Part shown: one piece after another, positions 1-5,900 of the stretch
Layout: the number at the start of each line of letters is the position of its first letter
Position numbering within the stretch: position 1 is the first letter of the stretch
NCBI GenBank assembly: GCA_050115015.1
Contig: JASFRI010000270.1
Location: 1-6,030 of the forward strand
DNA from: JASFRI01 sp050115015
GTDB taxonomy: Bacteria; Acidobacteriota; Polarisedimenticolia; CBDVAL01
Direction of reading: 5' to 3'
Length of the DNA stretch: 6,030 nt
The notes under the pieces: generated by a model
Databases searched by the model: none
What the model was told of the DNA's origin: nothing
Seen by the model: only the letters and a program-made list of their open reading frames with translations
Position numbers and translations under genes: made by a program

Positions 1-1412
1 CCGGCGCCGAGCAGGGCCAGCACCTGCGGCAGCGCCGCGCTGACCAGCGCCACCGAGGTGGCCGCCTCCGCCCGGAACGTCCCCGGCGCCTCGTCGGGGC
101 CGTGAACCTCCCCGGTCGCGACCCACGTATCCTGCTCGAGGTAGAGGCTGCCGAGGATCACCCAATCCGTGGCGGCCGCCTCGCGCAACCGCGCCAGCAC
201 GACCTCCGGCGGGTCCTCGGGGTCCACGGCCCGGGCGATCTCGGCGGTCCGGCGGGAGCCCAGCGCCCGGAACCCCTCGGAGTCGGCCAGGCGCGCGCCG
301 AGCAGGTCGGCCACCATGGCGGCGCGGAGATCCCCGTCGGGCTCCCCGGTGCGATCCGCGAACGGCAGCACCGCCACCGCCGCGCGGGCGGGCGGGACCG
401 TCACCGATGCCGGCTCCCCGCGCAGCAGCCACGCCAGGACGATCAGCCCGACGAAGGCTGCCCCGAGGACGAGAGACAGGGTCGATCGGCGCCGCGGCCG
501 CGGCGGGCCCGGGACGGGCCCCGGGGCGACGCCCTTCCGGCGCAGCGTCCTCAGGTCCACGAGAAGGTCCCGGGCATCCTGGTAGCGCTCGTCGGCGGAC
601 TTGGCCAGCGACTTGCGGACGATCCGCTCCAGCTCGTCGGGCACCGCGTAGTTGAACCGCGCGATGGCGTCCACCTCGCGGTGGAGGATCGCGTCGATGA
701 CGTCCCCCTGCGCGGATCCCGAGAACGCCTGGCGGCCGGTGCACATCTCGTAGAGAACCGTGCCCAGGGAGAAGACGTCCGTGCGTCGATCCACCGGCCG
801 ACCGAGCGCCTGCTCCGGGGACATGTAGCCGGGCGTCCCGCGGATCGCGCCGGACCGGGTCGCCACGTCGCTGAGGGTGGAGGCCTCGGACGCCTCCTCC
901 GGAGGGACGTGGAACCGGGCCAGCCCGAAGTCCGTCACCAGCGCGCGGCCGTCCCTGCCGATCAGGATGTTGTTCGGGTTGATGTCGCGGTGCAGCACGT
1001 GGCCCGCGTGGGCCGCCTGGACCGCCGCGGCCAGGTCCTCCCCCAGCCGGAGGACCTCGTCCACCGGCAGCGGTCCCCGGCTCGCGGCCAGATGCTCCCG
1101 GAGGCTGCTCCCCTCGACGTACTCCATCGCCAGCCAGGGGACGTCGTCCTCCTCGAAGACCTCGTAGATCGGGACGATGTTGGGATGCGAGAGCTTCGCG
1201 GCGGCCCTCGCCTCGCGGCGGAAGCGCTCGTAGCTGCTGCCGGGGTCCGCGCCCTCGTCCACGAGCGGCCGCTTCAGGGCGACGATCCGGTCGAGGTCGA
1301 CGTCGCGGGCGCGATACACCACACCCATGCCGCCCCGCCCGAGCTCCTCGAGGATCTCGTAACGGCCGATGCGGCCGGGCGACGCGCTATCCCCTCGGGA
1401 TCCCTCGCTCAT
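1..1412 (-). CDS. Membrane Ser/Thr protein kinase with TolB-like extracytoplasmic domain (3' part missing)
   Basis: Hanks-type kinase that should phosphorylate Ser/Thr of unknown partners at the inner face of the membrane. The 470 residues present are open to the window edge. Kinase domain, about residues 18-290: glycine loop G25-x-G27-x-x-G30, Lys47 in VALK, helix-C Glu67, HRD at 141-143, Asn148, DFG at 161-163 and SPE at 198-200. The catalytic-loop Lys expected two residues after Asp143 is Asn145. The DFG-to-SPE segment is long and rich in Ser/Thr. A Pro/Arg-rich linker (about 293-309, ending RPRRR) precedes one membrane helix at about 312-330, so the kinase lies inside. From about 342 on (AVAVLPFADRTGEPDG) it resembles the TolB/FlgO-like domains attached to many acidobacterial and related kinases. 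The ATG at 1412 is chosen because the kinase fold begins 17 residues later; its only Shine-Dalgarno-like purine stretch, AGGGAGG, lies about 15 nt upstream, which is far. It is divergent from the HdeD-like gene. Kinase identity is certain, the start less so. Confidence 0.93.
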   Translation of the reverse strand, partial: MSEGSRGDSASPGRIGRYEILEELGRGGMGVVYRARDVDLDRIVALKRPLVDEGADPGSSYERFRREARAAAKLSHPNIVPIYEVFEEDDVPWLAMEYVEGSSLREHLAASRGPLPVDEVLRLGEDLAAAVQAAHAGHVLHRDINPNNILIGRDGRALVTDFGLARFHVPPEEASEASTLSDVATRSGAIRGTPGYMSPEQALGRPVDRRTDVFSLGTVLYEMCTGRQAFSGSAQGDVIDAILHREVDAIARFNYAVPDELERIVRKSLAKSADERYQDARDLLVDLRTLRRKGVAPGPVPGPPRPRRRSTLSLVLGAAFVGLIVLAWLLRGEPASVTVPPARAAVAVLPFADRTGEPDGDLRAAMVADLLGARLADSEGFRALGSRRTAEIARAVDPEDPPEVVLARLREAAATDWVILGSLYLEQDTWVATGEVHGPDEAPGTFRAEAATSVALVSAALPQVLALLGA

Positions 1413-1749
1413 ACCGGAGCGTCCCGACCTCCCTGCGACTCTGGAGTCCCGGCCGAAGAGTCGGTTGCCGTCCGCCCGCAACACCCACCGGCCCTTTGGG
1501 TTGCGGCGGCATGGGCCTGTCCTCTCGGTTCCCACTCCTCGACGATGCGTTCCTCCGGACTGTGGACATGGAGCATCGCCTTGCGTCTCGGCGCCGGAAA
1601 TCCAGGCCCATGGCGCTTGCAACAGGCGGCATCAGATTCTTCGGCCGGCCTCTTAGTTTTGTGGCTCGTCCAGGTGGCAGGCGCGGCGAGTCTAGCAAAA
1701 ATCGGTGGATGGAAGGGCACGTTTGCGGCCGGTCCGGCAGGGCCCCGGG

Positions 1750-1787
1750 GCAGGCAGACCCGCCTGCGGCAGCTGCCATCCGTGGAT
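1750..1787. repeat. Cluster of three short inverted repeats
   Basis: Three adjoining dyads: GCAGGC (1750-1755) pairs with GCCTGC (1762-1767) across a 6-nt loop; GGCAGCTGCC (1768-1777) is a perfect 10-bp palindrome; and ATCC-GT-GGAT occupies 1778-1787. No T-run follows, so this is not an intrinsic terminator. It lies about 55 bp upstream of the proposed -10 box of the HdeD-like gene and could hold binding sites. In DNA this GC-rich, short palindromes also arise by chance, so function is speculative. Confidence 0.3.
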
Positions 1788-1840
1788 CTCCCGCGGCATG
1801 AGAGCTTTCGGCCGTGGTCTCGTCGCCGGCCCCCACGGCG

Positions 1841-1846
1841 TAGAAT
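1841..1846 (+). promoter_or_regulatory. Possible -10 box for the HdeD-like gene
   Basis: TAGAAT matches the sigma-70 -10 consensus TATAAT at five of six bases and stands out in a GC-rich context (GGCG-TAGAAT-GGGG). No recognisable -35 hexamer is found at 16-18 bp upstream, so the promoter is either activator-dependent or read by another sigma factor, or the match is accidental. If used, it would give a leader of roughly 85 nt before the ATG at 1939. Confidence 0.33.
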
Positions 1847-1925
1847 GGGGGACGGTCGCCGGTGGAGCCATCAGCGTGGTGGTCCAGCCTCGCGGGACCA
1901 GGGACGGCTTCCATCGCCCACCGTG

Positions 1926-1933
1926 AAAGGAGG
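1926..1933 (+). promoter_or_regulatory. Ribosome binding site of the HdeD-like gene
   Basis: AAAGGAGG is a near-perfect Shine-Dalgarno sequence five bases before the ATG at 1939. It fixes the start of the HdeD-like gene and is the strongest translation signal in the window. Confidence 0.85.
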
Positions 1934-1938
1934 ACACC

Positions 1939-2487
1939 ATGAGCGCAACCCCGGATGCCGCGGCCGCCGCCGGCAAGAACATGACCCTCTACGGCGTCGC
2001 GGCCATGGTCCTGGGACTCCTCGCCATGCTGGCGCCCATCGTCACCGGGCTCTCCGTCGTGCTGCTGGTGGGCGCGTTCGTGGCCGTGGCCGGTGCTGCC
2101 CGGATGGTCTGGGCCCTGCGCGCCGGCAGCATCGGCAAGGGGCTGCTGTCCCTCGGGATCGGCGTGCTCACCCTCCTCTGCGGGCTGGCGCTGCTGACGG
2201 ATCCGATCCTCGCGTCCGGCCTCCTGACCGTCGCGCTGGCGGTCTACCTCGTGGTGGACGGCGTCTTCGAGCTGGCGGTGGCGTTCCGGCTTCCATCGGG
2301 TGCGGGACGGGGATGGATGGGGTTCGGCGGGATCATCTCGATCCTGCTGGGCATCATGATCTGGTCGCAGTTCCCGCTGTCCGGGCCGCTGGCGATCGGC
2401 ATCCTGCTCGGGGTCAAGCTCCTCTTCGTCGGCCTGATGATGATCACCACCGGCTCGACCGTGCGGGCCATGGCGGACCGCCCCTGA
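1939..2487 (+). CDS. HdeD/DUF308 family integral membrane protein
   Basis: Complete 182-residue hydrophobic protein of the HdeD/DUF308 family; the name comes from E. coli HdeD, an acid-resistance-associated inner-membrane protein whose biochemical activity is unknown. About six membrane helices can be read at roughly 15-32, 35-57, 66-86, 90-116, 126-145 and 148-171, after a short Ala-rich N-terminus. The Gly-rich helix pairs with a helix-breaking Pro (Pro33, Pro89, Pro146) show the internal repeat typical of the family. Length is close to the usual 180-200 residues. Start is secured by AAAGGAGG; stop is TGA at 2485-2487. It appears to be a single gene: divergent from the kinase on its left and separated by about 490 bp from the kinase on its right. 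A link to acid or envelope stress is family-based inference. No symbol is given because orthology to hdeD itself is not shown. Confidence 0.9.
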   Translation: MSATPDAAAAAGKNMTLYGVAAMVLGLLAMLAPIVTGLSVVLLVGAFVAVAGAARMVWALRAGSIGKGLLSLGIGVLTLLCGLALLTDPILASGLLTVALAVYLVVDGVFELAVAFRLPSGAGRGWMGFGGIISILLGIMIWSQFPLSGPLAIGILLGVKLLFVGLMMITTGSTVRAMADRP

Positions 2488-2516
2488 CCGGGCTCTCCTC
2501 GCCGGCATGTCGTCGC

Positions 2517-2791
2517 GCGCTCGACGCGCCGGACGCCGCAAGGTGCGGCCCTCGGCCGGCAGGCGAACTCCGCATCGGAGGCCGCCACGAGTGGCCCCTG
2601 GCCTGCAGCGAGTTGCGCATGGCAGGCCGCCAGATGTGGCCCCTGGCCTGCAGGCGAGTTGTGCATGGCGGGCCGCCAGGTGTGGCCTCTGGCCTGCAGG
2701 CGAGTTGGGCATGGCAAACCGCCAGGTGTGGCCCCTCGCCTGCAAACGAGTTGCGCATGGCAGGCCGCCGCGTGTGGCGGCCGACCTCCAG
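2517..2791. repeat. 46-bp tandem repeat array, about six units
   Basis: Units begin at 2517 (degenerate), 2563 (45 bp, degenerate), 2608, 2654, 2700 and 2746; the last four keep an exact 46-bp period. Units at 2608 and 2654 differ at 4 of 46 positions, units at 2654 and 2700 at 7. The unit at 2746 keeps its first 24 bases but diverges in its second half. Shared core blocks are CGAGTTG, GCATGGC, CCGCCAGGTGTGGCC and CCTGCAGG. Three units carry TGGC-N5-GCCA (2620-2632, 2666-2678, 2712-2724), and two junctions form the palindrome GCCTGCAGGC (2646-2655, 2692-2701). The array begins 30 bp after the HdeD-like stop codon. It has no variable spacers, so it is not a CRISPR, and 46 is not a multiple of three, so it is unlikely to be coding. 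Function is unknown; candidates are a protein-binding array, transcript-end stem-loops, or a mobile repeat family. Confidence 0.88.
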
Positions 2792-2802
2792 GTGAGGTCG
2801 AG

Positions 2803-2859
2803 GGTGTAACACCGGACGGACCGTTCCCGCGCACAGTGACCACCTTCCGTCCACGGTGT
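2803..2859. promoter_or_regulatory. Overlapping inverted repeats upstream of the PknK-like gene
   Basis: GGTGT-A-ACACC (2803-2813) is a perfect 11-bp dyad. Its right half also belongs to a second, larger inverted repeat: ACACC-GGACGGA (2809-2820) matches TCCGTCC-AC-GGTGT (2846-2859), 12 paired bases with a 2-nt bulge around a 25-nt loop. No T-run follows, so a terminator is not supported. A third palindrome, GCGGATCCGC, lies at 2861-2870. The position, about 55 bp upstream of the proposed -35 box, fits an operator or activator site. This is inference from symmetry only. Confidence 0.38.
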
Positions 2860-2912
2860 CGCGGATCCGCCGGCTCCAGAATCGTAAGCAGCGAAGAAAG
2901 CCGAACTTCCGC

Positions 2913-2940
2913 TTGTAACAGGTGCCGTCACGCCTACATT
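2913..2940 (+). promoter_or_regulatory. Probable sigma-70-type promoter of the PknK-like gene
   Basis: TTGTAA (2913-2918) and TACATT (2935-2940) match the -35 and -10 consensus at four of six bases each, with a 16-bp spacer. They lie in a locally AT-richer stretch (about 2879-2950). Transcription would start near 2947, giving a leader of about 35 nt before the TTG start codon. Consensus match is modest. Confidence 0.4.
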
Positions 2941-2968
2941 GAGAAGCAAGGGTGTGGCAGCCGGATGC

Positions 2969-2974
2969 GGGGAG
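2969..2974 (+). promoter_or_regulatory. Ribosome binding site selecting the TTG start at 2981
   Basis: GGGGAG lies six bases before TTG at 2981. The frame is open from 2888 (after TAA at 2885-2887) and contains an alternative GTG at 2954. Only the TTG has a well-spaced Shine-Dalgarno sequence, and it places the kinase fold (NRYRV) ten residues into the protein, as is usual. Confidence 0.65.
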
Positions 2975-2980
2975 TCTGGC

Positions 2981-5900
2981 TTGAACCTCGGTCGCGGCAC
3001 GCTGGTCGACAATCGATACCGTGTGGTGGAGCTGGTCGGAGAGGGATCCTCGGCGCAGGTGTACCTCGCCGAGGCGGTCCGGGACGGCGGCGGCCGGGTT
3101 GCGCTGAAGATCCTCCGACGTCCGGGCGACGACACGCTCTCCAACGAGCTCGCCATCCTCCAGAAGCTGGCGCATCCCTCCCTGGTGAGGCTTCTGGGCC
3201 ACGGCACGCTCTCGCAAGAGGGGCCGCCGTATCTCGCGCTCGAGTGGGTCGACGGCACCGACCTCGTCGAGGCGTCCCGCCTGCTCCCCCCCTCCCGGCT
3301 CCGCGGCCTGCTCGCGCAGCTCTGTCGCGGGCTCGCGTACCTGCACGGTCAGGGGATCGTCCACGGCGACCTCAAGCCTTCGAACCTCCTCGTGGTCCGC
3401 TCGAGCGACGAAGCCGAGGACGGGCTCGTGATCAAGATCCTCGACTTCGGGCTGGCGCGGCTCATCGACGGATCAGACCGCCCCGAGGGAGGCACGCTCG
3501 CCTACGCCGCGCCCGAGATCCTGCGCGGGGGGAAGGTCGACGGTCGGGCCGATCTCTATGCCGTCGGGATCCTCCTGTATCGCATCCTCAGCGGATCCCT
3601 CCCGTTCGACGTCTCCGACCCCGCCGCGGCCCTGCGCGGGCACCTGGAGGAGACGCCCCGGCCGCTCGACCGGGATCGGATCGGCGTCGCCGCGGAGCTG
3701 GCCGAGATCGTCACGCGCCTGCTGATGAAGGACCCCGCCGACCGGTTCGCCTCCGCCACGGAGCTCGCCGATCGCCTGGAGGATGAGGAAGCGTCCGCCG
3801 GTGACGCCTCGTCGAACACACCCTCCGGGGGCCTGCGCCCACCGGCGATGGTCGGGCGGGACCGGGAGACCCGGGCGCTCCTCGAGTTCCTCGACGGGCA
3901 TCCACGGGGAAAGGACGGCCACGGCCTCGCCCTCATCCTGGGCGAGGGAGGGATCGGAAAGACCCGGCTCCTCGCGGAGCTCGGCGATCGGGCGCGCGAG
4001 CGGGGGCTCGGCGTGCACCAGGGCTCCTGCCACGAGACCGGCGCCGAGCCCTTCGGGGCCTTCCTGGAGCTCTTCCGCTGGGCGGTCGACCTGGCCGAGG
4101 ACCGCGGCCTGCGCACCGGCAAGGACGGCGAGGAGGGGGAGGAGGTCGGCCTGATCGAGCGCTGCGGCCCCGAGGTGGTGAAGGTCGTGCCGCGGGCGTT
4201 CCGGAATCCGGTAGAGCCATCCGCCGAGCTCCAGCCGCGGTACGAGCGGCTACGGCTGATCGACACCGTCGGGACGTTCCTGCTCGCGGTGAGCCGCGCC
4301 GAGCCCTTCCTGCTGGCCATCGAGGACCTGCACTGGACCGACGACGCCAGCGCGGACCTGCTGGAATACCTGCTCCGGAACCGCGCGCGGGGCCGCATCG
4401 CCCTGGCCGCGACCGCCCGCCCGGCGGAGAACCGCGCCCTCTGGCTGAAGGACACGCTCCAGCGGGAGGGAGGCGAGGGCTCCGTCCTGCGCATCGCGCT
4501 GGAACGGCTGGACGAGGAGGCCGTCGCCGAGCTCGCCCGGTCCGCGCTCGCCCTGCCCGCGCCCTCCCCGGAGCTGGCCGCGCACCTCCTGCGGGAGACC
4601 GCGGGGAACCCGTTCTTCGTGATGGAGATGCTCCGCGACCTCGTGGAGGAGGGCCTGCTCACCCGCCGGAACGGCACCTGGCGCTGGGACGAGGAGCGGC
4701 TGCGCCGCCGCCCCCGGCCCGCCGGCATCGCCCAGGCCCTCGAGCGCCGCATCGCCCGCACCGGCGATCGCGAGCGCCACGTCCTCCAGGCCCTGGCGCT
4801 GCTGGACCGGGCCGTGGATCCGGAGCTGCTGGCCACCGTTGCGGCGGCCGCCGGCAGTGGGGAGGAGGCGGCCCCGGCGAGCCTGGCGGGCACAGAGGGT
4901 GGCGAGCGGACGGCGGCAACGACGGGTGGCGCGGGCGCGGCGGATCGGGCGACAGCGGACGGTAGCGCGGGTACGGACGCGGCGGATCGGGTCTCGGCGG
5001 AGGGTGCCGCGGGCACGAACGCGGCAGCCTTCGTGGCGGCGGGACATGGCGAGGGCACGGACACGACTCGCCTCGCGGCGGCGGCCGCCACGGGTTCCAT
5101 CCTCGAGACCGCTGCGCGCGACGGGGTGGCGGACGCGCCCGCTGCCGACGGAGACAGCTCCACCACGAGCCACGGACCCCCGCGCGGCGGCAGCGGCAGG
5201 CGGCTCGGGGAGCGCAGCGCCCTGGAGGAGGTGCTCGAGGCGCTGACGGATCGCGGTCTCGTCGTCCGCTACGGCGAGCCGCCGGAGGAGCGATTCGCCA
5301 TCGCCCATGACGCGGCGCGGGAGCTGGTCGAGCGCGCCGTCGGCGGCGAGGAGCGTCAGCGCATCCATCGCACCGCCGGCACCGCCCTCGAGGAACGCTA
5401 CGGCTCCGACGGTGAGGAGCAGATCGAGCGCATGGCCTATCACTTCATCCAGGCCGGCGACGACGATCGCTCCGCGCGCTACTGTGTCCGCGCTGCCACC
5501 AAGGCCCGCCGCCTGTACGCGAACGAGGAAGCCTGCTACTTCTACCTCCAGGCCCTGAAGTACTACACCGCCGACGATGATCCGGTGCGCTGGGATGCTC
5601 TGGGGAGTTTGGGGGAGATCTACCTCGTTCAAGGGAAGGTCAATCAGGCACGGAAACGATACGAGGAGATGCGTCAGCTCGCTGAGGCTTCGGGGAATGC
5701 CGAGCGGTTGGTGACCGCCTATCTCGGATTGGCGGAATCCGCGCGCAAGCTCGCCGATTATCAGATTCAGATGCAATTCGCGCGAACAGCTTTCAAGATC
5801 GCGCAAGATTCCAGGGCGATCGCGGGTCAAGCAGATTCGCTACAGGTGCTCGGGTTAGGCCACTACAACCTTGGGCGGGTACACAAGGCTATCAAGTGCT

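Larger units (their letters stand above)
1413..1938. other. Divergent intergenic region, 526 bp
   Basis: No convincing gene is seen here on either strand. The open frames that cross it have no recognisable domain, are biased only by high G+C, and lack ribosome binding sites. It separates the minus-strand kinase from the plus-strand HdeD-like gene, so it should hold both promoters. An AT-richer patch at about 1631-1710 (TTAGTTTTG, GCAAAAATC) stands out from the surrounding G+C and is a reasonable place for regulatory DNA. No good -35/-10 pair for the kinase could be defined there. Short palindromes cluster at 1750-1787. Confidence 0.6.

Noticed and set aside
1640..1700. Terminators suggested by TTTT and AAAAA runs
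   Set aside because: Neither run is preceded by a stable stem-loop on the strand where it would read as a U-tract.
2515..2529. Intrinsic terminator for the HdeD-like gene (GCGCG-CTCGA-CGCGC)
   Set aside because: The stem is only 5 bp and no T-run follows; in such GC-rich DNA this can be chance.
2517..2791. CRISPR array
   Set aside because: Units abut with no unique spacers, the whole 46-bp period is conserved, and no cas genes are present.
102..2795. 897-codon open frame on the plus strand
   Set aside because: It runs antisense through the clearly coding minus-strand kinase and over the HdeD-like gene in another frame, has Arg/Pro/Gly-rich composition without a domain, and is an artefact of high G+C.
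1387..3258. 623-codon open frame on the minus strand
   Set aside because: It overlaps the HdeD-like gene, the repeat array and the start of the PknK-like kinase in antisense, and shows no domain. Its repeated peptides are only the translated 46-bp array.
2444..3364. 306-codon minus-strand frame through the repeat array
   Set aside because: Repeats with a period not divisible by three remain open in several frames on both strands here, and the rest of the frame is antisense to a real kinase domain.
3556..5830. Long minus-strand open frames (536 and 526 codons)
   Set aside because: They are antisense to the kinase/ATPase/TPR coding sequence, are Arg/Ser/Ala-rich without domains, and reflect third-position G+C bias.
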